Shown here in pieces: positions 25,417-37,500 of a stretch of DNA of 64,000 nucleotides (positions within the stretch are counted from its first letter, which is position 1; each line of letters starts with the position of its first letter). The DNA is from Formicarius rufipectus (Eukaryota > Chordata > Aves > Passeriformes > Formicariidae): the NCBI GenBank assembly GCA_013399695.1, contig VXAU01004742.1, positions 383,449-447,448 of the forward strand. The letters are read 5' to 3'. The translations under genes and the position numbers were made by a program. Under the pieces are notes generated by a model. That model did not search any database. It had not been told where the DNA came from and saw nothing but the letters and a program-made list of their open reading frames with translations.

Positions 25417-28400
25417 GCCCCAAGCCCACCGCCCAGCCACAAACAGACTCAGGAAATGGGAAATGTCTTACATCAACTGATCAGTTCCTAGATCGGAAGC
25501 AAGCACAGGATAAAGTTAGCCAACAAAAGGCAGAGGATGATAATACAGGGAGCTGAGATGAAGATGCTAAAGAGTATCTGCCCTACATAATGGAACACAC
25601 TCTATTACTGCATTCCTTATTAGATATGTTCTGTCCTCTGTTAACTGTACTGCTTTGTGGTCTAACATATGTTGTGAAATGTGCAGGATTCACGAAGTGA
25701 CTGAGGCAAATTTGCTGTAGAAACTAATTGTTGAATTGTTTTATTTTTGCGTACTGTATTTCTTGAAAGCAGTAACACAGTGTTCCTGAATTGTGTGGAT
25801 TACATGTATGCAAAAAAGAGGCAGAGGAATGTATGTACATAAACAACCCTACCTGCACAACCCTGGTGAGCATTTTGTTGAATTTCCAGTTTATAATCTG
25901 ACTTCAGTGCCAGCCTTGCCACCAAATTATTTTAGAATGAGTTGTAGAGAAAAGCCTCTTGAGGCAGTGAAACAGCAGGTGGCCTGCTTAGTTTGTTGTG
26001 GTGTCACCTTATGAATAACTCAATTGATCTCCATATGCTTCCTTTCACTCTTGCTCACAGCAACACTACCTTAAACACTGAGCACTCCAGCATCTGATAG
26101 CAAAGATTTTATTCACATAAAAATGACATACTGGAAAGGAAACATGTTTCACTGCAGACATTACTTTGTCATCCAAACCCATTTTCAGTGCCAAAAGCAG
26201 ATGCAAAACTCACATACTGGAGCAGTGAAAAATGAAAATTGCATGAGTTGTTTTGCACTGATATATTAAAATAGGCTCTAAGATCACATAACAGGTGTCT
26301 GGTAGAAAAATTGAAATTCACCTATGCCAAATGTTTTGCTCCAGTTAGTGGTTTCTGAAGTTTCTGAGGCTAATCCTTTAGCCCTGGAAAGCAAGCCTGG
26401 AAGTTTATACGTGGTGGATGCCCAAGAAGTGTCCCTCTTCACCCACATACAGCAAACTGTCAGGTATTAAAAGAGAAGGATACTGTATTACCTGTACATG
26501 GGAGAGCAATCTAGGTTTCATAGGAACAAGCATGTTCACATGTCATGGTGATGTTAATGTGTTATGTTCTCAGTGTCTAGTATCAACCAGTGCAGTAGCA
26601 GCCTGTCCTGAGTGATATGTCTTCCTTTCCTTCAGTGCAGTACCATACTAGTGTTCCCCACTTCTTCCAGTTCAGAGCTAATATGGCCATCACTCACTTT
26701 AGCACAGCCTAGGCCTGGTGTACTGAGGTGGCTTTGTATTAGGAAAACAGCATAAGTAGAAAGATTAGACAAAGAAGGCTGTACATCCTGCTCTGACAGG
26801 CAAGGACCCCAGGACAGCATATAGTGCTATATCCTACTTTTAGTCATCACCTGGCTATGGAATAGGATCATCATAAAAACATTATGATGCACAAAAAGGG
26901 GAGATGTGGGTTTATATTTCCTAGGTTTGAGATACTTAGATACTCAGCTCAGACATTTGGTTATCTTAATCTCCCTAGTTAGTTAGACAAGAAAGAAATT
27001 TCCTGAAGAACTGTAGCTGAAGTTTCTGTCTGAAACAATTAAATGGAAGAACCTTTCACTTTCACTGCTGTTAAAGTTGTCTGAATACTCTCCACTGCCA
27101 TGGGGTGATCCCTCAAGACTGTATCCAGAAGTAACTACAAACAGTATGGTAGTCGAACAGTGTTAAGAGACTCTCAAGTGATAGACATGGGAAGTAACTG
27201 TGTATCAGGAGGTAAAGACATTGCACAGTGAAAACTGGAATAATTATTTTTTAATTCATAACACTGTGCACATCTGGTTGTCCCCAATACTTGGATGACA
27301 GTACCCAACAAAACTAAATATATATGCACACTGCTTTTGCAAATATGATGGTGCTGTTAGTGGGATGCTTCTGCTATCAGTGATGATTCTGGGCTGCCAG
27401 TGCATGATAGTGGAAGATGCCTGTTGGTTACACAGAGCAGGACATGAAGTCTTGAAAATAGATCATATTACAGATGTGACCTTATTCCTGATGTTTCCCT
27501 GTGAGCTAGTTTATCCAAGAGTCTTGTTGGATCAGATGAGTAAATCAGCTGATTTACTCATCATATTTTTCTTCTCACCAGTTCAGCCTTAACAACGTAG
27601 TGTGTAAGAATGTTGGTACAATGGATATAAAAATAAATGTGTCTCAGTCAAGTTCAGTAATCAAATTTCTTGAATAACTCATTTTAAATCATTGCATGTC
27701 TATACTTTTGGGCTCATGCTATAACTTGTTATTGAGAAAGCCTCTCCAGCGAAATATCCTTTAGTGAATGGAGGATTACTGCACTGCTGTCTTTCATATG
27801 TTACCCTGTTGATTCAAATTAATTCCAGATACATTTAAAACACCAAATTAAGTAGAACAATGTGTCTTTAAGATGAGAAGTCATCATTATCTCATTTTAA
27901 TGAGCTTCCTTCTGTTTATCCTTTAAAATAAACTCTTTATGTTACTTTTGCCTAGCTATGAAATGGCTGAGTGATGCACCAAGGCAATACTGTCCAGTTA
28001 TTGCTAGCTATTGCATTTCAATCTGATTTGTTGATGGATATGAAAGTTGACAGTTTTTAGAGGGAAAGTAATAGATATATTTAATTGAGCTTATATATTT
28101 TAGTTTTGGCATATACTTTTCTTTCATGGCATTTTCTGTATTTATGATGTGATATTTTTGTTTCATCTAAAATACTGATATTGGCCTGCAGCTCAGCTAT
28201 GATTCATGGGGGAAAAAATGTCTCTTTTCAGAAGTAAATGTTCTCTAGTACTAGTAGGATATGCTACAGACCATATAATAATATTATGAGAAAAATTCTG
28301 AATATGCACTTAGTTGTTCAGTTGAGGATACTCAGCATGCATACTCCTTTTTTTTTAGTACTGTGCTATATTTTTCTTATACTATTGCCAGACTCTTTCC

Positions 28401-28751
28401 AATCCAGTCTACCTTAATGAGTCAAGCCTTAGGATTATTGTACTGTGTTCTCTTTCTAGTTTGAATACATACAAGTTTGCAGTCAGAAAAATGAGCTACA
28501 TATGGAAGTGTCTTTAAGAGATCACATTAGTTTCATAACTGTAAATTTCTATACCTATATCTCTACTAGAAAACAATACATTCACTCTCTCTTATGGAAT
28601 AAATACTATACATATCCTGGAAATCACAAACAGTATTACAAACAATAGCTAATGAAGGATAAAATATTAACTATAATCAGTCAAGTCACTCCAAATAACT
28701 TGGCTATTGGCTCCTAAGACACATCAAGGACAAATATTCTATCTTGATGTA
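25417..28751. other. Unique AT-rich DNA, no gene seen
   Basis: No recognisable gene or repeat family. The longest frames are 73-75 codons (25793-26014 and 27365-27592, plus) and are unremarkable. The region contains the perfect palindrome described separately. Confidence 0.55.
27535..27562. repeat. Perfect 28-bp palindrome without spacer
   Basis: The 14-base arm GATGAGTAAATCAG is followed immediately by its exact reverse complement. The centre is the E-box-like hexamer CAGCTG. Each arm contains TGAGTAA, close to but not the same as an AP-1 site. Symmetry stops sharply at both outer edges (A on each side). No function is assigned. Confidence 0.95.
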
Positions 28752-28890
28752 TGTCATGGGTTTCTGAGGCTGAATTATAGTAGAAGGGGGGGCTTTCAGG
28801 TTGGTTTCTGTTAGAAGCTGCTAGAAGCTTCTCCAGTCCTGTGGAGCCAATGACAGCCAGGTCCAGGAGGGACTTCCTGCTGGTGGACAG

Positions 28891-29025
28891 AGTTGAGCCA
28901 ATTAAGAATCATAGTCACGCCTCTGTGATAACATATTTAAGAATCAGTAGTGTTGCGCAATTGAAATTCCAGCCATGAGATAACAACATAGAGACCAAGG
29001 TCGGAGCAGGAGGAGGCGAAGGAGG
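28891..29025 (+). repeat. First copy of ~135-bp direct repeat inside the LTR
   Basis: It starts at AGTTGAGCCAATTAAGAATC and ends at GGCGAAGGAGG. It matches 29338-29471 along its whole length with only a few substitutions and small indels. The two copies are offset by about 447 bases. Confidence 0.95.
28933..28941 (+). promoter_or_regulatory. TATA-like element of the LTR (candidate)
   Basis: ATATTTAAG lies about 180 bases into the LTR, after GTGATAAC, a plausible position for a U3 promoter. In the second repeat copy the corresponding string is shortened (AACATTTAGG), which weakens the match. This is inferred from sequence alone. Confidence 0.3.
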
Positions 29026-29337
29026 GATCCCATGCTGGAGCAGGTGGGGAGGGGGAAGGACTGAAAGCTACTCCTGCCTGCCTCTCCCTGCAGCCCATGG
29101 AGATCCATTGGGTTGTGGAGAGCCCTCTGCAGCCCCTGGAGGAGCAGGTGGATGCAGGAAGGAGCTGTTGCTCTGTGGGAGGCCCAGGATGGAGCAAGAT
29201 CCTGGATGAGACTTACAATCATGACTCTTGGAGAGGGAGATCCACCTGGAGCAGGTTTTTCCCCCCCGGCAGAAGTGTTGCCTGGGGGGTGGACTCATGT
29301 TGGAGCTGTCTATTGAGGACTGTCTCCCACGGGAGGG

Positions 29338-29471
29338 AGTTGAGCCAATTAAGAATCATAGTCACGCCTCTGTGATAACATTTAGGAATTAGGAGTGTTG
29401 CACAGTTGAAAATTCCAGCCATGAGATAACAATACAGAGACCAAGGTCAGAGCAGGAGGAGGCAAAGGAGG
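29338..29471 (+). repeat. Second copy of direct repeat, cut by assembly gap
   Basis: It repeats 28891-29025 and breaks off exactly at the N-run. More copies may therefore lie in the gap, and the assembler probably failed on the repeat. Confidence 0.95.
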
Positions 29472-29808
29472 NNNNNNNNNNNNNNNNNNNNNNNNNNNNN
29501 NNNNNNNNNNNNNNNNNNNNNNNNNNNNNNNNNNNNNNNNNNNNNNNNNNNNNNNNNNNNNNNNNNNNNNNNNNNNNNNNNNNNNNNNNNNNNNNNNNNN
29601 NNNNNNNNNNNNNNNNNNNNNNNNNNNNNNNNNNNNNNNNNNNNNNNNNNNNNNNNNNNNNNNNNNNNNNNNNNNNNNNNNNNNNNNNNNNNNNNNNNNN
29701 NNNNNNNNNNNNNNNNNNNNNNNNNNNNNNNNNNNNNNNNNNNNNNNNNNNNNNNNNNNNNNNNNNNNNNNNNNNNNNNNNNNNNNNNNNNNNNNNNNNN
29801 NNNNNNNN
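29472..29808. other. Assembly gap (337 N)
   Basis: Flanked by the tandemly repeated LTR on the left and a T-rich tract on the right. Apparent minus-strand frames of up to 218 codons spanning it are artefacts of translating N. Confidence 0.99.
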
Positions 29809-29919
29809 TTTTTTTTTTTTGTGTGTTTTTTCCCTTTGTTTGTTTTTGTTTTTGTTTTTGTTTTGGTTTTTTGTTTGTTTTTGTTTTTGTTTTTGTTTTT
29901 GGTTTTGGTTTTTTTTTTT
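29809..29919. repeat. (TTTTTG)n simple repeat
   Basis: An imperfect array of GTTTTT and GTTT units with T-runs at both ends, starting directly at the gap. On the minus strand it is a (CAAAAA)n tract. Confidence 0.93.
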
Positions 29920-31154
29920 CTCTCGCCTTTTCCTTTCCCTCTGGGAAAGGGGTGGGCCTGGAGGTTTGGGTGGACATCTGGTGAAAACCTCCACAAGGTA
30001 GTTGTTTTTTGCATGGCCGATGTACATGAGCAACAGTAATTTCACTTAATCTGAATGATGAAGGACAGTTGTGGGGAGCAAGAAATGTTGGTGCTGCTTC
30101 CCTTCAGACTCTCTGTGGAAGACACTTTAAAACTTGTCTAAGGCATCTCTGTAGCTCCTCTTAGAAATACCACTAGCACTTGTGCTGATTTGCTACAATG
30201 GTTAGGAACACAGAATTTCTTGGCCAGTCTCAGCAGTTTGCTTTCTTTTTTTTATGTTAGCTACCTAGGATTAATGTATGTGCTGGTTTTACACATTCAC
30301 TTGACAAAATTCAGTTGATCAGTGCAGGGAGTTTTCCTGGTTATTTTTCTTTATTTTCCATATCCAATCAGTCACAACTTCAGTCAGTTATTGCAGTCAA
30401 CAGTAAAGTGCAGGAAAAATCCTACAAAACCGATACAACACATTAACAATTTCAGGAAGAGAAAAGAACTTTATATACTAGGTATTTTGACTTTACAATA
30501 TATTTGGGTGGAGGGGATTGGGGGTGGGAGGAGAAAAAAATAATCTCAAAATGACTAGATCCTCTAACAGCTGTTGATCCTATATTTTGACAAAACACAG
30601 ATGTGTTGTTAATCTTCCCAAGGGAATATGTTACTCCATATTACTGGAGATATTTCAAAGTCCCAATAAAACAGAAAATTATGATGTTGAAATCTTTCAA
30701 GACTTAACTCTCTCATTGTCCTGTTGCCACAACCCTGCCCCTTTTTCAAGAGTAATCAGAGCAATGGCAAGCACGGATAGCCTGAGGCTATTTTTCCCTG
30801 TATAATGCCCATCTTGTTCTGGGCTTGACTCAAATCCAGAGAAGTGCCTACTGTTATTTCCATTCCTGCTTTAACCTCAGGTTCAGTTAAGGTTGCTGCA
30901 AGTTCAGTATTAGTTCTCCCATCACTTCAGTCAGCTAAAAGATCCAGCTTTGTCATTTCTGTGAGCTGAGATCACAGTTCAGAGGCTCATTGTCTCTTTC
31001 CCCCTCAGTGCCCAACTAATGAGCTGTGCACCTTTATGTTTGCATATAATTTTGCAGAGGTTGATTTCTGTATGCACTTAGCCTGGCAAGTATCTTCCAT
31101 TCTAATACACTATTTTATCTCTACCTTTAGCATTGTCTTGGAAAATTAGACAGT
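29920..31154. other. Unique DNA; possible LTR remainder at its left edge
   Basis: The segment 29920-30000 (CCCTCTGGGAAAGGGGTGGG and the following GGTGAAAACCTCCACA) is GC-richer and could be the far end of the LTR, but this is not certain. The rest is ordinary AT-rich sequence without a supported gene. Confidence 0.4.
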
Positions 31155-31330
31155 GAAAGCACTGAAGCACAAGCTTAAATATGTCTTTATGGAGGAAAGC
31201 ACTCAGACATGTGCTTAAATGTAAATATGTGCTTAGATCCTATCATTAAGTCAAAGAGACTCAAGTGCATGCTTCAAGATAAGCATATGCTTACATCCTT
31301 TCTGAATAGTGATGTTTTCCTGAATTAGCA
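31155..31330. mobile_element. Ancient palindromic interspersed repeat (MITE-like relic)
   Basis: GTGCTTAA/TTAAGCAC-type units recur: CACAAGCTTAAATATG, CATGTGCTTAAATG, ATATGTGCTTAG, GTGCATGCTTCAAG and AAGCATATGCTTAC. They are arranged symmetrically around TATCATTAAGTCAAAGAGA near 31250. The right half folds back on the left with clear but imperfect complementarity. I recall a repeat common in turtles and other sauropsids with the same CACATGCTTAA...CCCATTGACTTCAATGGG...TTAAGCATGTG layout. The family name is not certain. Confidence 0.5.
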
Positions 31331-33803
31331 CCATAACTTGGCCAAAAAATTATAATTTCTATGAAAGAAAGGAAATATTTCTGCAGAGTCCAAAAGCAAG
31401 CTGTCACGAGGATTTTGAGCTATAGGTTATTTAAAAATATGCTGACTTGAAATTTGAATTTCTGTCTTAGCTTTTCTTTTCATCTGTCTAGCATAAAAAT
31501 TATTTGTTAACACTCAAGATTTTGACATTGATCATTTACAGGGCTACAGTTAATGCCTTGAAATGTTATAATGAAGGATAAGTAAGTTTCTGGAAAAGCT
31601 CTAAAATCTGATTTTCCCTGTTTGCTACCAACTACTGACTATTAAAGACCATGTATGAACTCAGTGTGGAGGCACAGTCTATCTGTTGTATGGTTGTCAG
31701 GAATTGCTCACACATTTCACCTAGTGCTGCTCATTGATGAAGGCATATGACTGGACTGGACAAAGCTCTTAGCAGATCACATATATCATATTCTCAGTTC
31801 CCAGTCAGTTATAAGTCCTTCAAAATAAATTATTGGCTATATTTGGAGGAAAGAGGTGGTGATGATATTACAATCACATTAGTATAGATTTCTGGGCACA
31901 AGTCCCATTCATATGGCTCTATGCTGTTCATATTCATGTTGTTTAATACTACTACTAATTTTTACCTCTGTCAAAAGAATGTTTTTATTTTGGCACCAAG
32001 TTTGATGAAGGTCAAAATCTTGTTCTGTGGGGGGTGAGTATGTTGGCTTCTGTTAATGGTTAGTATAGAAGTACTTGACAAATCCTTTTATAGTTAAAAA
32101 CATAAAAAGCTAACTTTGAATTGAGCAAACTAGAGCAAGGTGTGCATGGCAAATAACTGTTTTGGTTTTGAGGCATCTCTATGTGAGAATTCAAGGACAT
32201 ATGTAACCTTCATGGCTATGTCTTCCGTAGGGAATTTAATGATTCTGCGAAGTTCTCTGCTAGTCAGCCCAACTTTAACAGAAAGCTTTGCTTCTGCAAA
32301 AGGAAGCTCTCTGCATGTAAATTGCATCTTATGAAAGGTCCTTGCCTGAGCTTAGTTCACAAACTGTAACTGGGCATTGTTTAGGAAAGTCTTAATTAAC
32401 ATTGGTCAAAGGTGTTCCAGGTACTGTTCAAACAGTGTTGCAACACTGGCAATTGTGCTTCAGTAATTGAAAGTACTAACTAGCAGGGTTTTGTTGGCTA
32501 GCATGTTTGTAGCCAATAGGGCCAATGTCTTTGTCATAGCAGCGTGAAAGGTAATCCCTGCAATTTCCCTGATTAAACTGAGTGGATGTTATACCCTTAA
32601 AATGAAAATACAAAGACAGAATTTATTTAAAATCGTATGGACTCCATGACATTCAGGTCTTTTCCTCTGTGGTGGAAGGGAAGTCATGGCAGGAGGTAAA
32701 ATGTTCCTGTTCCAGAGTAACATTTTCTACCTTTGCCAAAGGGAAAAAACAAAAAGCTTTGAGTGTGAGTGTGGGATCTTCTGTAGATTGTTGATGCATG
32801 TCAGACATTTTGTATGACTTTTAACTCTTGATCTGGTAGCTGAAAAACAAGAACGAGAGAAGATGATTTCCCTAGTCAGTGGGCCATCATTTGTTTTAAG
32901 GTTGCCTTGTATGGCAGCCTCTGGGTCTGAACCTCTAAGTTCAGACAGCAGTGACTGACTTTCAGTCCTCTCAACCCCAAATGACTGGGCTTCAGAGAAC
33001 ATCTCTCATTTTCCCTTGATCCTCATTCCTCTGCATATCCAAAATTTTTTCTATGATTGGACCTCCAAGATGGAGACAGGGTAAGGCAGATTCCCATTCC
33101 ACTGACGGTATTCAGCAATGATGACTGTATCACTGGCACTGGAGGAACCATGGAAAGACAGAGGTTTGGATCACAGTGGTAAAATTATATGGTAATGAAA
33201 TTGCAAAGTTGAGCTGAAGAGTTAGAATTTGCTTCTGGACACTCCCAGGCAAACAGGAATACTGGTGATTTGCTCATTGAAAGATCGTATATGAGAACAA
33301 GTTCATTAACACATTAGAGGTATTTAGACAAAACTGGTGAGTGTCAATGTGAAGTCAATGCCTCTATCAGTAGTAGCTTGTGAATCATTTTACAGTCTCT
33401 CCTATAGTGTTTTCTCTGTCTCAAATTGTTTTTCTTTCTTTTCCATTGCTTCTTTTAGAGAGATACCATCAGAAATGTCAACTGTAATTAAAAATGTAAT
33501 TTTCAAAGGCATTTTGCAGTTTATTCACTTGGTAAATGGTTTCCTACCCTCTGAACTTTCAGCCTGCTGAGTGGAGCAGAAGAGTTAGACATGTTCTTAA
33601 AATTCTTGCATTCTCTCACAAGTGTAACAAGGCACTTGTCAGCTGAACAACTTGGCAGTGAACAACTTCAGCTAATGGTGAAGAGCTTGAAAACATAAAC
33701 AAGGCGTATATTTGTTCACCAGAGTTTTCATCCCTGTCAAATGCCTTAATGGAAATTCCATGCTCTATTTTAATGTTTTAGTCTTTTGTTTCTTCTCTCA
33801 CTC

Positions 33804-33834
<31 letters not shown>

Positions 33835-34080
33835 AAGGCATAACTTTCTTGTTTCATTTTCCAAACGAAAATACAATCCTATTAACCTCTAGTCCCATCT
33901 AAATCTGTCTTTTCCCTGGTCTCTGATGGCCTAGATCTATTGGACAGTTTATTATATTTTAGATAGTTTCCCTTGTCTGATATCTGAGCACCTATCAAGC
34001 TAAAATAATTTTTTCCTCATAACATCTCTGTGTGAAAAGGAAGTGTTATTATTAAATATTCATTAAACAAGAGAGAGGTT
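31331..34080. other. Unique AT-rich DNA, no supported gene
   Basis: The segment 32130-32334 is open on both strands (65 and 64 codons) and has a few CpGs. No start context, splice sites or recognisable peptide support a gene. The 91-codon minus frame at 32727-33002 is also unrecognised. Confidence 0.5.
33804..33830. repeat. Homopolymer T tract (27 T)
   Basis: Longest pure homopolymer in the window. Its length is likely to vary between individuals and reads. Confidence 0.95.
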
Positions 34081-34275
34081 GGTTCCATAGCCCAGTGATT
34101 AGTACAGTCACCAGGTTTCTGGTAGCCTCAAGTCACTCTTCTGTCATTACTCATGCAAAGTAATAGAGCATTTAAGGGCACTATTTTACTCAAAGAGAAT
34201 ACCTTGTTTTGAGCCCTTCTGTGGGATGTGGAAGGTCTCAGGTCAAGTTTCAACCTCACACTGGAGTTTGAATCC
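34081..34275 (+). mobile_element. Possible tRNA-like ancient SINE relic
   Basis: CATAGCCCAGTGATTAGTAC at 34086 resembles a tRNA A-box region. CTGTGGGATGTGGAAGGTCT followed by CAGGTCAAGTTTCAACC near 34219-34252 resembles the downstream part of a known sauropsid repeat with phrases like ATAGCCCAGTGGTTAGAGCA and GGGAGACCCAGGTTCAAGT. The two halves are separated by unrelated-looking sequence and are diverged, so this is tentative. It is not a functional tRNA: there is no cloverleaf and no intact B box. Confidence 0.3.
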
Positions 34276-34522
34276 TTATTTAGGATGACTCATTTAGGGC
34301 TAAATCCTTACCTTTTTTCCCTGTACTCCCAGCTGCCTGCTTGTAGGTTCAGTAAAGCTCTGCTCCATGTTGCTGGCCTATTCTAGCTCTGCTACCCAGA
34401 CTAACAGATGACAAGTTTTAGAATGTTCTTCTGAGCATTATAAGAATCCTTTTGAGAAGTTGAGCCAAAATCCTGAGCCGTTTATACGTTGTTGAGTGCT
34501 GTCAATGGTTAGGTGGATTTGG

Positions 34523-34579
34523 CAATGCAGACTGGCAGCAATGCAGACTGGCAGCAATGCAGACTGGCAGCAATGCAGA
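34523..34579. repeat. 16-bp minisatellite, ~3.6 copies
   Basis: Three perfect consecutive copies of CAATGCAGACTGGCAG followed by a partial fourth. Identity between copies suggests recent expansion. Confidence 0.97.
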
Positions 34580-37500
34580 GGTTTATGAGATAAGGTGCGA
34601 GCTAAACAAAGGTTTTGAGACCTGCCAGGGATTTATATGATAGATGGAGGTGCCTGCTACCTTGGAAGAGTAAGGTAGTTCTGTCAGGCTAAGTCTCTTA
34701 CCTATCCTGGAGATTTATCTCGTGGATGAATTGAATTGTATAGAGAAAGGGAGTTGAATGTCGGGGGAAGAAGGACATAAATGCAGTGCATTGCAACTTG
34801 TAGTAGCTGTTAAGGACCATGAGTATAGTGCAATTAACAAAGGAAAATAAAAAAAAAAGGTGAGGGGAGAGTGTCTGTAATTAACAAGAACTGCTGGTGA
34901 TTACCATTATGATTCCTTGTTTATTGTTACTCCTTTCTGTGCCTGCTATTTATATTCACCTTTTTAGACTTTACATTCTAGAGCAAATATTGTCTTCACG
35001 TGCTTTGAAAATATGCCACTGCAATGTAAATGATTTTTTTGTAAAACACAGACCATTCAACCCTGCCCTGTCCTTAGTTTCTAATGTGAAAAATTAACTA
35101 ATAGTCAAACCTCAGACATATTTAAGCAACCCCTTTGTATAAAACTGTTATCACAATTGTATGAGGCTATTCTCACATCTAGTAGAAAGCTTGGTACTTC
35201 TTCTGTGTGAAGTTGAGACTTTGTGTGGGAAGAAAGCCCTAGGACTGTGACTCTGCAGTGTGCTGCAGGTGTAGAGTTTTGTACCTGAAGTCATTGGCAC
35301 TGCCCACACGTAATGGAATGTTCACCAAAAGACTTATGGCATCACTGGAGTCTAAAAGGCAAGGTCCTTCAGAAATTTAGTATCCTGAGTTTTTCATATA
35401 GGTGTGTTTGATTGACCTCTGAAAGGGTGCAGTGCTTCATGTTCACATCAATCACAGATTTTGCAAAGCGATTCAGGTTTGCTGTGTGACTATCAATCAC
35501 TGTGGAGGTACCATTGGGCAGGAGTGGTACAACTCATCAGTCAATGAACAGCCTAAGTTCATTAATATTCTATGTTAGTCCACTAGGAATAAACACCATA
35601 CTGTCTACTACCTCAAAAGGTCTGAAAGGTAGCAAGTCAAACCATTTTACTTGCTCTTTTATTTATTTATTTTTTGATAGACTCCCTTCTATTCTCCAGA
35701 GTAGTTCTGCATGAGAATGCACCCTCAGGTATTGCACTTATGAGCAATGCATCAGCCCTATTTTACGCCAGTGGGTATTCTAGGTGTTCCACTTCCACTG
35801 GCAATAAACTATGTTAAAGAAAACATTGACAGACTATTTTGCCTTGGGAAAAGTCTTTCTTTCAAATTAGTGTGCCTAATTATGATTATTTCCCCAAAGA
35901 TTAGAGAGAAAAATAATGGGGGGAGTAAGGGAATGTCTACATAATACTGCATCATTTTCTTTTAATTGCAGCATTCTAATTTTTCTTTTTGAAATTACTT
36001 CTCATTTTAAATGAGAATATAGAATAGGGAAAAAATCAAATTCCTGTCAGAATTTTCTTTTGGAGGGAATTTTGCAGTACTTAGAATTTTTTCCTTGTCC
36101 AGATGAATCTAACTTTTAAAATCTTGAAATCCTCTCCAAAATGAATTTGAATTCTCTGTGCAGTTCCAGTTAACAATAGACAATTGGCTAAACCCATAAA
36201 AGACAGGAGAGGAATCATAGTATTTACTGGTTGCATCTCAGACACTTCTGCCCCTCTCTAACTGACAATGGCAGAAGTCTGCTTTCCTTCCCCCTCATCT
36301 GTAATTTTTCTTCCTCCTCTGCCCAATTCCTTTACCTGCTGCCTACATTTGCACTTTATAAACAGCAACAAAGTTAAAAAAAAAAAAAGATGCAGTAAAT
36401 GTAAGAGCTGGTTAAGAAAAGGGATCAAAAAGGAAAATTATGCCATATATTTAACAATTGTCCATGCAGTTTTGAAGAGCACCAAGACTGATTTAGATTT
36501 TGCATTGTTTTTTGCACTTCAGTGTATCATTCTGTATTTGCATCCATGTGTCAGAGAGAAGAATTGGTTCCAGTCTTTCTGCTAATCTATTTCCTGATAA
36601 TGGCTACTGAAGAGGGCCTTTGAGGGTTTATCTTACCTTCTCTAGTACCTTATATTTGACGCTTCAGAGATCATGAAATTATTAAAAATTCAGCCTGGTC
36701 TTGTTGATTCAATGGCACCCTCTGGCAAGCTGACTGAAGTGCTAGGGAAATATTTTATTAATTTTAAGTGAGCCAGCAATTAATTTAATGTGTAGAAGCC
36801 TTTTTTTACTGAGTGAGAACCCAGAGGCTGTACCAGATAGTTATCCCAAAGACCTTTTTAATTTGAGATGTTTCAACTGAGTCACTGTAACACCTTTTTC
36901 TCGGAGAAACTACTCTCTCTCCCAGTAACCTTGACTCTAGGTACCCATAGCTGCCCTCATTTGGAAACACTTGCAAGAGTTTGGAAGTTTCCCATCAAGC
37001 AAAGAAAACCTTCATGATGACTAGGCTCAATGGCTGTGTTGAACTGCTTGATCTTCATCGTGATATTCAGTCTCAATGCATTTACTGCTCAGCAGGAGCT
37101 CTCTAATTCCAGTGTAGATAGACTGCAATAAACTTACAGAGGAGAAAGTAATATACTGCCTTTTAAAAACTGTATTGATGTTTAAAATCTCATAACTGCA
37201 AGGCATTTAGCAGTGTTTGAACAATGAGATTGCTTAATCGACTGATTGTGCTGAAATGTGTATTTCTATAGATCTCTCATTCACATTTCAGCTTTAGCAA
37301 CAGTAAAGCCAGTCGACTTTCACTCATGCAAAGCTCATTTAAGACTCTGATCTAATGACCACGCATTCCACTAAGAAGTGGGATTTTAAGCTGAGATTCT
37401 TTTTTTTTCTTTTCTCCACTAAATAACCAACCAACAAACAAACAAAAAGCCTGTGCTAAAAGATGAAAGTCTGAATTGAATTTACACATTGTGCACCCTT

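Larger units (their letters stand above)
28752..29471 (+). mobile_element. Avian endogenous retrovirus LTR (partial), with internal duplication
   Basis: The segment begins TGTCATGGG, the usual start of bird ERV LTRs. It then turns GC-rich, with recurring CTGGAGCAGG and CTGCAGCCCATGGAGA phrases and a GGACTGTCTCCCACGGGAGGG phrase, characteristic of the repeat-filled LTRs of avian ERVs. A TATA-like string lies at 28933. No gag, pol or env remnant is visible on either side before the gap, so this could be a solo LTR or one end of a provirus lost in the gap. The 3' boundary is not defined. The minus-strand frames here (28937-29298 and others) are fortuitous. Confidence 0.6.

Noticed and set aside
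28937..29298. Overlapping minus-strand frames in the LTR
   Set aside because: They run antisense to the GC-rich LTR, and a similar peptide recurs only because of the internal DNA repeat.
30019..30024. GATGTA as a possible target-site duplication partner of the GATGTA before the LTR start at 28752
   Set aside because: The element would have to end in ...GGCC rather than CA, and a six-base match across 1.3 kb including a gap is weak.
29382..30045. Minus-strand frames of 176-218 codons
   Set aside because: Produced by translating the 337 N and the (CAAAAA)n tract; not real.
32130..32334. Segment open on both strands for about 65 codons
   Set aside because: No splice signals, start context or recognisable peptide; left as unique DNA.
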